Shown here: in pieces, positions 1 to 11,375 of the stretch
Position numbering within the stretch: position 1 is the first letter of the stretch
Layout of the letters: every line of letters starts with the position of its first letter
Assembly (NCBI GenBank): GCA_002803225.1
Contig: NXFV01001650.1
Coordinates: 1 to 64,000 of the forward strand
Direction of reading: 5' to 3'
Source: Gamarada debralockiae
Taxonomy: Eukaryota > Ascomycota > Leotiomycetes > Helotiales > Hyphodiscaceae
DNA: 64,000 nucleotides
Notes under the pieces: model-generated
What the model saw: only the letters and a program-made list of their open reading frames with translations
Database searches by the model: none
Told to the model about the DNA's origin: nothing
Translations under genes and position numbers: made by a program

Positions 1-76
1 AATTTGGTCACTACGAGGGTCGACTATTTCAATTAATACTAAGTATGTGAAGTAAGGTACCATCAAGAACACTTAC

Positions 77-186
77 ACTCGCGACCTTGGCGTTTCATGA
101 ATATTAGCACCACTATAAATTGTTAGTTTGGTATATGGTAAGAAGGTGTGGAAACTAACCGCTCTAACCAACTGAGCTAAGCGACC
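77..186 (-). pseudogene. Broken tRNA-like fragment
   Basis: Read on the minus strand from 186, the sequence has a convincing tRNA 5' half: a GGTCGC acceptor-like start and a D-arm with the AGCTC...GAGC stem and GGTTA loop (about 161-180). About 70 nt further on (77-95) there is a piece resembling a variable loop and T-stem entry (GGTCGCGAG). The T-loop TTCGA and a 3' acceptor strand complementary to the 5' end are missing, and the spacing is too long for a normal intron. I read it as a decayed or interrupted tRNA copy; no anticodon can be assigned safely. Confidence 0.4.
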
Positions 187-2824
187 AGTTTGTTTTGTGT
201 TGTCAAGAAATTCCATATTTTTATTAATATAGACATGTTTAGCGACCGGTTTTCGTTGGCTTCCGATCACTAGCCACATTCAGACAATACCTTGTACTCC
301 ACTAGCCACATAACTATGCATGCCTTGCAGCCTTGTTCTTAAACAGCACCTTTACTACTCAACTACCCTCGTATCTTACAATCCCCAAATCCCACTTTTC
401 GTGGCAATATAACCTTGCTCATGTTACTTGTTACGGTTCGATGCCTGAGTAGGTGGTCACGTCTAGCCAAGGCTGTAGACGAAGTCAGGTGTCAGTTATG
501 AATCACGTGACTATGGGTAACACTCATCTCGGTGATTATCCACTTAGTCTGGTCGGCATTTCTACTGGGAAATCCACAATTAGTCCATCACTTATAGACT
601 AAGAACTCAGAAATCGTCAGTAGCTAACGTATTCATTCGTGGATAGCATACGTAGGCATTGTACGGCAGGTAAGATCAGCTCTGTACGGATTAGCTAGAT
701 ACTCTTGTACATAAACTCACTCAGAAGCCAGTAATTAGGAAGGAATCAGACAGTTCTACACACATCATTTCAATGCTCACATTCAGCTCACATGAGTAGC
801 AACTCATATTAGGTAACCAAGCACCCAGCCGCGTGGTGGGCATATCTTCGATCTGTAGTCTGGTTCTTTTCTCTCTAGTTTAGATTTCTCGAAATAAAGA
901 CAATACACTCTTCAAGTCTGCCGTATCTTCACAAAATACAATTCTATTTTTGAATTTTCATGGCATTAAGACGTGGACTCAGGAGCTGGAATTTCGAGCT
1001 ATTTTGACAACAGGGAGTCTGCTTTAACTGCTGGGGACCTATTCTAACACCCTACCATCCTACTCGCTAAAAGAGTGTGACGGTTTGGGCAGAGCCTGCT
1101 GGGTAGAGCCATATGAAACGATGCTAGGGCTGGCCAGGGGGTACAAAAGGCCGTCAGATCCTCACATTCTCTCCTTTCTTCCCTAGCTTAGTATTTTATC
1201 ATACACCGTGATCTTTGAACTCCGCACTTCAGACCTTTGCATCGATCCCGCCGTCACAAAGAGAGTATTTTTTGAGAAGACTACTAGAATATGTCCTGTC
1301 TTAATAGCTGAGAGTAACCGGGATCTTTAAATAGAAGTAATGTAACAAAATCTTCACGTGGAAGGTAGGTGGAGATAGGTGAATGGTATTTTATTTTCAA
1401 AATCTGAGTTCCGTATTTTGGTATAAGGAAGTGAGATTCATGCCCGAAATGAGGTCAGTGTACGGCTTGACTGAGGAGATAGCCCAATTCTCCTCAGTCT
1501 GTGGTCGTGTGTGAAAGCTTTCCTCTTTAATTAATTAACATTGAAGGTAAGATTGATATCAATCCTTCTTTCGAGTATCATTTGTACCTGGTCCTTGGGT
1601 CTATAATCCCTTACTCAAGCCTGACCCATGCTGCCATATCCATGTTGCTCTCTGGTCTCCGACGAAGCAGAGAAATACTGATCCTCCCCGTCACCGTCCA
1701 CTCCAACGAGTACTATCTTCAGACTCGCCACCGACGACGACGCTACTCCATCCAAAGATTTGCGGATGCACATATATCATCCAAATCTAACGCAAGCAAA
1801 TTACAATACCGATCCAAATCCAAATCATTCGAGCCCTCACTCCACGGATTCTTAATCTCGAGTCCCACCTTAGCAAGCGCAAACACAAAATATGCTGTCA
1901 CCATTGTCACTGCAATACTCTACCAACGTAATTCACGCCAGAGTTGGGATGGGAGAGCGGAAACAAAGATCCAGACGATGCGGGATATGGCAATGTTATA
2001 TCCTAGTGGGGTTTGTGTCCGGAGCAATTGCTTGCATGCAGATATGATAGATGTGGTCGATGTGTTAGGAGGTGGGTGAGGACTTGTGTGTCGATTGGGG
2101 TTGTGAGGCGAACGTGCTCGATGGTGATGGAGAGATACATGGTTATCGTGACAGGATGGTTGGTCGATGAGTAATTGTACTATTGAAAAGAGGAATCATA
2201 AGTTTCCTTCAATTTTGAATTCTGGGTATAGGTGGGCTTACGTTGGACAAGTGAGCGACGACGTTCACTCTAATCTCTCTGCCCTCTAAGATGATGTTCG
2301 AGTGCCACAGCAAGTGTGTGGACGCGTCTTATCACTTCGATCTCTCTATTTCCTCTTTGTCGTGGCTGTCCAAGTTTTCTGGAGGGAGAGAGACGTGAAG
2401 CCAAATTGTCCTCGCAGAGGACCGCGAGTTAACGGAAAGTTTATCCCATTTGTATTCGACCATCCCACTAGAGAGATGACGGCATACGGAGAGTAATTGC
2501 AAGACCAACCACAAATCTATCTCTACAGTTAGAAATGAGGCGAATTGAGAGGTGTTTATTGATGCTTTACCCAAAAATCGGAAAGGAGATCGAGGAATGT
2601 AGCGACAATTGGTCACCACTAAATTGCGAAGGCGGCGCAAACCAACACTGCCACTGCTCTGGAGAGCAAGATCTGTTTCACAAATGATACTTTCGTCAGC
2701 CACCTAGTTCTTTCAGGATTGAAAAGTCACGGGTCCGAGTGAGGGGCCTTACCTGTGGCATTACCCTTAAACACTTCCACCTTTCCACCTCAGCGAGTAT
2801 GGAATCCATCTGTACGCTTTCTCC
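187..2824. other. Gene-free stretch
   Basis: No reading frame here has recognisable protein features. The longest frame (1582-2079, plus) has a composition and stop structure that look accidental. Around 1163-1205 a pyrimidine-rich block followed by CTTAGTATTTTATCAT resembles similar blocks at about 4423-4455 and, on the other strand, near 57320-57345, suggesting old retroelement terminal-repeat debris. Confidence 0.4.
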
Positions 2825-2908
2825 ATTTAGAATATGATAAGTGTCATTTAGAATATGATAAGTATCATTTAGAATATGATAAGTGTCATTTAGAATACGA
2901 TAAGTGTC
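2825..2908. repeat. Tandem repeat, 4 copies of a 21-bp unit
   Basis: Four head-to-tail copies of a 21-bp AT-rich unit (ATTTAGAATATGATAAGTGTC, with one or two substitutions per copy) run from 2825 to 2908. A fifth, clearly degenerate copy follows up to about 2929. Because 21 is a multiple of three, the array stays open in one frame and encodes a repeated HLEYDKC-like peptide, but nothing else supports a gene. Confidence 0.85.
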
Positions 2909-3393
2909 ACTTAAAATATCATGAGGAGGTATGTAAACTGATGATTTTATAGACTCTAATTAAAAATGTGAATCGTTCACGTCATCAGCTGAGCGCTTGG
3001 AAACTTCAGTCGTACGCACAACGGCCTAAGCGCTTGATCTCTTGAGCGATTCAGCTCGCGCATACGGACGATATATTCTTCTGATAGCAATTCCATACAC
3101 GAGAGAAGGGGTAGACCATGTCTTTGAACCGCCCTTCACATCCTCCCTTTCTTTACTTTAAAACCCTTCAATAATACAAACCCTTCTGCCACCAAGCGAA
3201 CCTCTCATTCGCAGTTGGAGCTTTGATTGCTGCGCCGAAACCCGTACCGTTCAAATTTGCCATCGTGGAATTATTCCCCCACTTCGGGAAGTTGGGAATA
3301 CTCCTAAAATCTATCGTAATATTTTCTCCTGCCAGTTCCGTTTTAGTCTTCGGACATAAGCTGCTGCTGCTTTTACCTGAGCTGAAGGTGAGT

Positions 3394-3437
3394 AGAGCCT
3401 GAGCAGAGCCTGAGCGCAGCCTGAGCACAGCCTGAGC
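3394..3437. repeat. Tandem repeat, 4 copies of an 11-bp unit
   Basis: Four consecutive 11-bp units with the core AGCCTGAGC (agagcctgagc, agagcctgagc, gcagcctgagc, acagcctgagc). A looser fifth occurrence follows about 12 bp downstream. The unit length is not a multiple of three and no coding frame spans it. Confidence 0.8.
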
Positions 3438-3685
3438 ATCTTAAGGATGCCTGAGGCAGCCTGCGCACTCTAATTTAGGTCCTATTTTGGCGCCTGTGTG
3501 AAGCGACTATAGCTTCCTTGTCGAATTTTACTCGGGAATCCGTTCTGCTCCCTTTATCACGGTCCAAATCGAGGGGCAGTCTAAAGCCATAGATCCCGAA
3601 TCATGACGCAGTATTTGGAATAGCCCAACTGAATTTCCCAGCTGAGCTTTGAATTCCTGCTGTATAATCTAAGCAATTAATTATA

Positions 3686-4778
3686 CGGCAAATGACTCGT
3701 ATAACACCCAAAATATTTTTTATGACTCGCCCGCATAACACCCTAAATATCTACACTGCTCTTTCACTGCCCTAACCCTCTATATATCAATTTTGAAGCT
3801 GTAAGATATATAACTTTACTATCAACATCATACTTACTGTTAGTGATTAGTTTTTGTAACAGTTCTGGCAAATATCACCTGATCACGTGTATAGCAAGAT
3901 TCTATTACCTCTTAAGTAAATCCCTTTCAAAGACTAGATATGGAATCATGCTATTGAGTACTCCGTGGCACTATCGGAAAAGGTCTGAAAAGCTCTTGCG
4001 ATTAGAGCGAAAAGTCAGAAAAAGAGGAAAGTATTGTTATAAGGGCCTTGATACAATGGTATATAACGCTAGTTCAAAATAGGCTCAAAGATTACTCCCC
4101 CTCTCATTACTCTAGCTCTAGCTCAGAGCTTATATATATAGTATATTAAACAGTCTGATTCACGGTTGGCTTATGAACAGTTTACAGACTGATTTTACTA
4201 CTGTTCCGTCCTTACGGCCGCATTCCTGTTCCTTTAGGGTTATTCTTTTAGGGCCTTCCTTTAAAGCCTCTTGACGCTTGAACCTAGACTTGTTATACTA
4301 TAGATATTACTATATCTTCTAGATCTGCTAACAGAAAGGACTAGACTTGACGCGTTGGCGCATGAAGGGTCGAGCGCTAGCAAGCCCCCCAGATATATTA
4401 GGTGGTGTACTAATAGAACCTTTCCTTCTCTCCTTAACTTAGTATTCTTCGTACGATACAGTACTTCTTCGAAGAGATTTTAATACGTGAGATTTCATTT
4501 TACTGTGCTGTCACAAATAGTGTAGTAACTGTAAGTAGACAGGCCATAATACAGGGAGTTGTACAGACGTCCCTATAGCAAAAAATAGGCGAAGAGAGAG
4601 GGTATCTAATTGGCAAGTAATAGAGGTAGATGAAGATAGTAGTAGTGATGTGATTGTGGTAGATATAAGGGGCTAAAGTGGTGTAGATGTTCAGGGTGTT
4701 ATGCGGGTCATAAAAAACTAATTTGGGTGTTATGCGAGTCATAAAAAATATTTTGGGTGTTATACGAGTCATTTGCCG
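3686..4778. mobile_element. Non-autonomous TIR DNA transposon, Mutator-like
   Basis: The ends are perfect 45-bp inverted repeats (3686-3730 and 4734-4778), beginning CGGCAAATGACTCG. They are flanked by identical 9-bp direct repeats TTAATTATA (3677-3685 and 4779-4787), the target-site duplication length typical of the Mutator/MULE superfamily. Inside the TIRs, a subterminal unit of about 31 bp (core ATAACACCCaaa...TTTTTTATGACtCGC) recurs, with one more copy on the right than on the left. The 1093-bp interior has no transposase-like frame, so the element would need an enzyme supplied elsewhere. The match of both duplication and TIRs suggests a fairly recent insertion. The superfamily is inferred from duplication length only. 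Confidence 0.85.
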
Positions 4779-4981
4779 TTAATTATACTCAAATCGAAGA
4801 AAAAGAAAGGGTATCTAGTAAAAAGTCCTCTTACCAACGACCACAGTGCCTAATGTTAAAGTAGCTGCAGTGGATCGTGGCAATTCCTGTGAGCCCAGTG
4901 AAGGCTACCACACAGCATCGCATCTTTCCATACGATGATGAGCAAGGGAAATGGCACCTAGACTCATACCAGAGGGCTATC

Positions 4982-7900
4982 TCACGGCCAAAGCCTCACC
5001 TTGAGCGAAGTAGCCCTCTTCGAAGCCAGCGTACGGTAGATGGTAAAGTCTGACTTCACTTCATCACTTGCCTCACGCTGTCTCAATTCCCTTACCAGAT
5101 CTGCGGACTCTTCAGGGTACCATCGCGCAAACACGTCATTGACGATGAATAGGACAGGTCGGCGCTCCGTTTCGTCTTCAATTCCAGTCCTGACCAAGCA
5201 GCTCTCTTTGAGATCAGCTCCATAGTTAACGAAGTGTCCAAATATTTCGATCAAATTCAAGACCTCGTCACGATCTGGTGGCTCTCTTTCTCCATACGTA
5301 CTTCATTTCAGCTTCGGAATTGAAGCGAATACGCATATATCAAAAGGTTTTCCCAGGGAGTCGTTTCTTGGTGAGATTTATTGGGGTCTCCACCGTGGCG
5401 AAGGAGGACTGAGACGACGAGGGGTGACATTGGATATTGCTGGCTTCTTGGGTTCCGGCTGACTGGATAACCGAGTAGAGGCCTACCTGCCTTTTTGCAC
5501 ATCCGGCTTGACTGCCGGAATTTTTTGTCAATATATGATGAGAGGCCATACTCTACAGCGAGAGCCAGAGTTGTGTCTTCCCATTCAAAGTTTCGTTCAC
5601 AGCCAGATTCGTAATATGTGGCCCAGTGGCCGGGATACGGGCTACCTGACGCCTGAAGCAGCTGTGTCATGGCAGAATCAAGCTCTTCTAAGAGTGGAAT
5701 ATAAGCTGGGTTCTGCTTGAGCTCTGCTTGTCGGGCGTACTCAAAACCCAGTGCAATACAGCGCCATGTGGAGTCCGATACCAAGCGATTCTCATCAAAT
5801 TCGCTGGCCTTGAGCTGACGCAGACAAGATTTCAACAGGACTATATCCGGGTCAAAATCAGTATTCTGTGTTGGAGCAACGATTTTGGCCCAGACGCTTG
5901 GTTCCTCGAGATAGGTCTTGACCGTTCTATGGAGATAATGGGCTTTATGTCCCGCTTCAACGATGAGCATCCTTGAAGCTCCGGGCTCCCCATGCTTTCC
6001 GCCTTGAACCTCTAGAGACCCCCGCAATAGTTCATCCAGCTGTATTCCACGGTGTCGCATAGAATTCTTGTTTCATAATCGGATAATGGCGCAATCGGAG
6101 TGTTCATCGCATTAGTTTGAGCGTTTTCGTATGTTAGGGATAAGGCCAGGATCGAGTGAAGAGGGTACCTCCAGAAAACGTTCTATTTGGTCGTTGGGTT
6201 CCCTTGAAGCACGGACTGTCTGAAAGAGTTCCGCAGCTTGTCTCTTGTAGAATGGCGCGATTTGCTCCCGCAATATATTCTTGAAGAGTGCTTCAAGTCT
6301 GGATGGAAGTTCATGAAGTCGCCTCTCTAAGTCGTCTATCTCATCACGGTTTGCAAGTCCGACAAGAACAGACGAGTACCACCCAGAGAAACACCCCGTC
6401 TGCTTTCATCACAATCTCTTCGACCATGGACGGTGCCCTATCCATTTCTCGGGACGCGAATTCCTGAAATCGCTTGTTGGCGTGGAGCTTGTCAGCGACA
6501 TATAGTCGGATGTCGTTGAGGGTCAAGTCCTGGAGTCTGAGCATTAGGGAAGTATCGAATGCTCTTTGAAGCGCTGCCTCGGGCCGACTTAAGAGGCAAA
6601 TCTTAACATTCTCCCAAGTCGCGAATTCTGTCAGAATATCGACCATGTCTGCTGTCTCTTCCTCACATTCGTCGACTCCATCAATGAACAAGCACAGTTT
6701 GACTGGAGTGACAGTCTGCTGAACTAGGGTCCTGAATATTTCCATCAACAATTCATAGGAAAACTTGCCTGGGATGATAGTTTTGGCTTCCTGCACTACA
6801 AGAGCGTATGTTCGTGCCCAAACGGCTGGTATAACAACGGGAATCAAGGTGGGATGCTGGCGGAGTATATCGTATATCAAAGATCGTAGAAATCCCATTT
6901 GAGACTGTTGTTCCCTAGTTCCATTGTTCCAGAAGAAGAAATTGCAAATAGTCAGTTGGGAAGCTTCGGCCCATTGTAATAACTCATTTTGGACATTCTC
7001 TGAATTGCATATATCGCATCAATGTTGACTTCCCGGAGCCAGGCTTGCCACTGATCCAATACGTGCCACGTCCTGAATGAAGCCATTCAACGAAATCTCC
7101 CCGAGAGTTTGGCGCATGCTTGAACAACCACTCAAAGGTATTCTTGTGCGCATCTGCGATCTCCTCTCGGCGATCTTTGATCGTGTCGAACTTGAGGCCC
7201 TCAAGTATATGGATCATGACCTTGCGTTCTGTTTCTTCCTCTGTATGGCGAACAAATTCGGCTTTTCCCAATCCGGCTACTGGGTCATATTGTCCATTCG
7301 CTCCTGCAACTGTCTCGGCCACCCGCATAAAATCGATGACCAGAGCCCTCGTCGCATTATGTTAATTGACCAACACAACCTCTGCCCGACTGAGCAGTTG
7401 CGCAACCGTTAAGGTTTGGTCCTGTATCTCTCGCATTATGGATGTACGACTCCCTAGTACAGCCACGAGTATGTCCTTGGTATTTCTCTCGAGCTTTTCG
7501 AATCGGTGGCACTGCTGAAGTGATATGATGTCTATCGTATTCCTGATTTGAATCAATACACGCCTCTGCATATGTCTCTACCGGACTTGCATACCTTATT
7601 GTGGATATGACATGCATCTCCAGTAACTTCTGGTACTCAGAGAGTCTCTTGGATATTTCTTCCACCTCTTTCTGGCCCCATGCAGCCTTGACTGCCAGCC
7701 AAAAGCTCTTCCATACTCGGTGCTTCCCATTGATTTTCAGTCCCTCAAATCGAGCCAGGAGTTGGTCCGCTTCTCTACCGCATTTATTGCAAAGATCTTG
7801 CATGATCGCATAGACTGACTTTGGCGACGAATCCGAGCCATCCTTTGCTGAAGTACAATGGGACGGATATTGTATAGGCTGCTTCAATTTGTGGCAAGGT

Positions 7901-8057
7901 CGGAAAGAACTTTTGTCCTCTCTTTTAGTTCGTCGTTGGCAGACAAGGCTCCACTGGTCGACTAATACAAAAGCTTGGCGTCCCGAATGATCTTGCCAGC
8001 GAAGTCTACGAATTGGACAATTGTACCAGCGAGGGACAATGCCGTCAATGGATCCAT
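4982..8057 (-). pseudogene. NACHT-domain NLR-like protein, pseudogene
   Basis: Fungal NLR-like proteins of this layout are STAND NTPases implicated in non-self recognition. The relic starts at an ATG at 8055-8057 with the familiar MDPLTALSLAGTIVQFVDF-type N-terminus, then a helical N-terminal region (about 7360-7890). A NACHT NTPase follows: P-loop GKPGSGKST (near 7040) and a Walker B LFIDGVDE (near 6690). After it comes a helical region containing HRTVKTYLEEPSVW (about 5930). It cannot be read as one protein: an in-frame TAG at 7962-7964, frameshifts near 7890, 7345, 7000, 6355 and 6100, and another change near 6020. P-loop and Walker B are still intact, so decay looks moderate in age. No ankyrin, WD or TPR array is visible downstream. 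Assignment to the NACHT family is secure; the exact subtype is not. Confidence 0.8.
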
Positions 8058-9411
8058 CGCCAAACCATTCGAGTGCTAAACAAAAAATCCGGTGGTTGTG
8101 CGAACTGGGAGCTCATGGTCGCTCTGTCAGCTCTCCGTGCAATCGGTCGTGTCGCCAGCCGCGTCGTCGTTGCCTACTCGTGTTCCCCGGACAAAGGCCC
8201 ACCCATCAAAAACGACCCATAGTTTTTCGCCTATAACTCAGCGAAACAGCTCGGAAAAAAATCAAAAAAAAAAAAAAAAAAAAAAAAAATTTTTTCTACA
8301 AATTAAATATAATAGTAAAGAACAAATCCAAGATAATTATTGACTAGCTCAAGGGTCTCTTGATAGTTTATTCTAGGTTTGAATATATACTCCTTTTTAA
8401 TGTTCCTCACTTAACCTTTCACCGCCTTTTTTCTGCCCACATAAATTTTGCTTTGGGGTCGTTTTGGCGGGCCCGGGAACACGAGATAGAGCTGAGAGGT
8501 TTCCCGTACTCCACAGGCGATAAGGTTTAGTAGAGTAAGCAAGAACACCAAACAACCATTTCGCTCTAAAATAAATTGAAAAGATCAATTTCCCTTGTAG
8601 TATAGAAGACCCCAAAGAAATGAAATGAACTCAAAATTATTAACTTTAATTTAGGTTTTTTTGTTCATTTTTAAAAGAGGCTCATCCCTTACGCTGCGCA
8701 CACTTTTTAATGCCTAGGCACCAATATGCTGAGTGTCAAACCAAATGTAAGGTACGCTGTCAAGAGCTGAAAGCTGCTAAGTACGCTGTCTAATAGATCT
8801 ATTAAACGCTAAGCCTATTAGAGCATTGGAAGAACAAAAATTCAAGTAAAATTCTATTATTATGAACAGTACTACTCCCCTATAAGTAACTATCCCTAGT
8901 ATAAGGAACGGCCCCAAATTGATCTAAAACACCATTTAAGGTTATAAGAACGTATCATTTAATACGGTATACTTTTCGAGGGTGGTGTGAAAAGAAGGTG
9001 GCAAAAAAGAAGCTTATTTTAATAAGACGATAATACAGTAAGGTTAGCCGCAGACACCAAACCCCCCGCGGCCGGTCTGTCCGGGCTCTCACCTCTGAAG
9101 CGTAGCGCAACCTTTTCCAGCTCCCAGATGCGGTATCAAGCGTAGAAAAACACGGCACCCGACTGGGATCAGGTGTAATTATTGCTTATTCTACTCATAT
9201 ACAACACTACGATTCGGTATTCTGCTGGGTGCCTTATCCACTTTAACTGATAACGCAATCTTTTGGATGATTGCGCCATACAACCGTGGAACAAAATTAA
9301 TTTTTAGCAGGCGATTAATCATTTACATTATGTACTTATTATCGGCACCCGCCTTTCCCATATAGTATAAACTTGCAGGGTCCGCGGGTCCTTCTCTAGA
9401 TCCTTCAATAT
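8058..9411. other. Intergenic, AT-rich; poly(A/T) run
   Basis: No gene is supported. A 26-nt A run (8264-8289) is followed directly by six T. The rest is AT-rich with scattered stops in every frame. Near the right end, TATAGTATAAAC at about 9361-9372 lies some 40-50 bp before the permease start codon and may be its TATA-like element. Confidence 0.45.
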
Positions 9412-11157
9412 ATGACCATCCAAACAAACATCTCTTCAGACTTCACGATGTCTACACCCGCCACTTATCCCGACGAAAAACAGGAGCCTGTCTCAGGCTA
9501 TGCCAATGGCCTTGACTCCGACGGCGAGGGCTCCACCTCCTTCACTGCGCTGATTGCTGAAGGTGAGAATTCAATTCATTCAATCCAACATGCTAAATCC
9601 GTAGGTGGTCGGCTAACAAGTATGTTATTTGCTTCGTTTTATAGATCACCAACATGAGATCAAGCTCCGAACCATGTCATGGCAGAAGGCAGCGTGGCTG
9701 CTCGCTGGAGACCAAGTCTGTCTTGCCATTATGGCTCAGACATGGTCGCTCTCGTAAGCTTGCACTCGTCGCAAGCCCAAATTTCGCAACACTAACGGTG
9801 ATATCTCCTCAGCGTCTTAGGATGGGTTCCGGGCATTATTACCATGGTTCTCGCTGGTATCCTCTTCTGGATCACCTCCATTACCATGCACAAGTTCATC
9901 ATGAAGAACCCTCAGATCAAGGATATTTGTAAGCCCATTTTCAGCCTATAAACGTTCTCTAAAGCTTTTAAAGACCTCCAAAACTGATGAACTGCTGGGC
10001 AATAGGTGATTTTGGATACTACGTCTGTGGAAAGAGCCGAATTGCTTATGAATTCAGCGGGTTCATGTTGCTCGCCAACAACATCCTTCTTATCGGCTTC
10101 CACGTCCTTACTGGTGCCAAGGTCCTCAACACCCTGTCGGATCACTCGCTGTGCACTGTCATCTTTTCCGTCATCGCGACACTGATGGGTATCTTGATGT
10201 CCATACCAAGGACCTTGAATCACGTCTCGTTCATGTCGATGTTCTCAGGTGATTACTCAGCTCTCTCCACTTAACTTCCTGGCTTGTTTGCTAATTATTG
10301 GTTGTTCTGCCTTCATAGCTGCCTGCATGGGAATTGCTATCCTTCTCTTCCTCGTCTTTGCCGGTATCGAGAAAGCTCCTCTTTACGGGTACAACGGTGA
10401 CTACCCTACCGACGGATTGGTTAGGACCTATGCCTTCCCTCTCCCTGGTACCACCTGGGTCGCATGCATGAATGCTGTCTTGAACATCACTTTTCTCTGG
10501 GTTCCTCAGATTCTCTTCCCTACCTTCATCGCCGAGATGGAACGACCACAGGACTTCCCTAAATCCCTCGCTGTCCTTGCAGCAATTTCCGCCTTCTTGT
10601 TTATTGTTCCCCCGGCAATCGGATTCAGATACTTGGGCCAATACTCCACCGCCCCAGCTTTCGGTAGTTTAGGTGTCGTCACCTATAAGAAAGCTTCCTT
10701 TGCGTTTGTCATCGTTCCCACCCTCATAATCGGTGTCATCTACGCGAACGTCAGTGCCAAATTCATCTACTTCCGAATTATGGGCAAGTCGAGACATGCA
10801 CACAGCAATACCGTCATTGGATGGGGTGTTTGGGTTGCGGTTATGGCCGGTATCTGGTTCATTGCTTTCGTCTTCTCTGAGGTTGTCCCTAGCATGGGAG
10901 ATTTCCTCTCACTTCTTAGTGCCGCCTTCGACTCCTTCTTCGGTTTCATCTACTTCGCTGTTGCGTACTGGCAGCTTTACAAAGGAAAATTGTTTGCCGG
11001 CGCGGGCAGATCTGTTATGACTGTCATTCACGTCTTTGTAATGATGTGCGGATTGTTCCTACTTGGTCCAGGACTCTACGCTGCTGTTAAGGCTATCATC
11101 TCTGATTACTCAGGTGGCACTCGACCAGCTTTTAGTTGTGCCAATTTGTCTCTCTAA
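9412..11157 (+). CDS. Amino-acid permease, AAAP family (neutral amino-acid/mtr-like)
   Basis: A multi-pass proton-coupled amino-acid transporter of the Aa_trans (AAAP) family, expected in the plasma membrane. Five exons (9412-9562, 9645-9753, 9813-9928, 10006-10248, 10319-11157) join in frame to 485 aa, with GT-AG introns of 59-82 nt. After a hydrophilic N-terminus, LRTMSWQKAAWLLAGDQVC opens the conserved first membrane region, followed by LGWVPGIITMVLAGI and about nine to ten further hydrophobic spans. The FDS-FFGFIYFAVAYWQLY segment is typical of fungal mtr-like permeases. The second in-frame ATG (9448) has a better -3 A and could be the true start. The next locus downstream is a pseudogene, so no operon-like or cluster role is implied. 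Substrate cannot be deduced. Confidence 0.88.
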
Positions 11158-11375
11158 GGGCAGCGTGTTGCTAGCTGGGGCTGCATATTCGAAAACTTAT
11201 AGAGACGTCTCTCTTGTAAATGGTGTAGTAGATCTTATGAGTACACAAACCAATAAGGCTGTTACTGAATAATGAATAGAGAGAATAGTTGTCTAGCTGA
11301 ATTATAAGACTAAACACTGCTCTTTAAAATCGAGCAGCAGGAGGTCGCAGGTGTTGGCAGGTCTATGAAGGTAGC

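Noticed and set aside
1582..2079. 165-codon plus-strand frame
   Set aside because: No ATG-context, domain or splice structure; irregular composition in a gene-free region.
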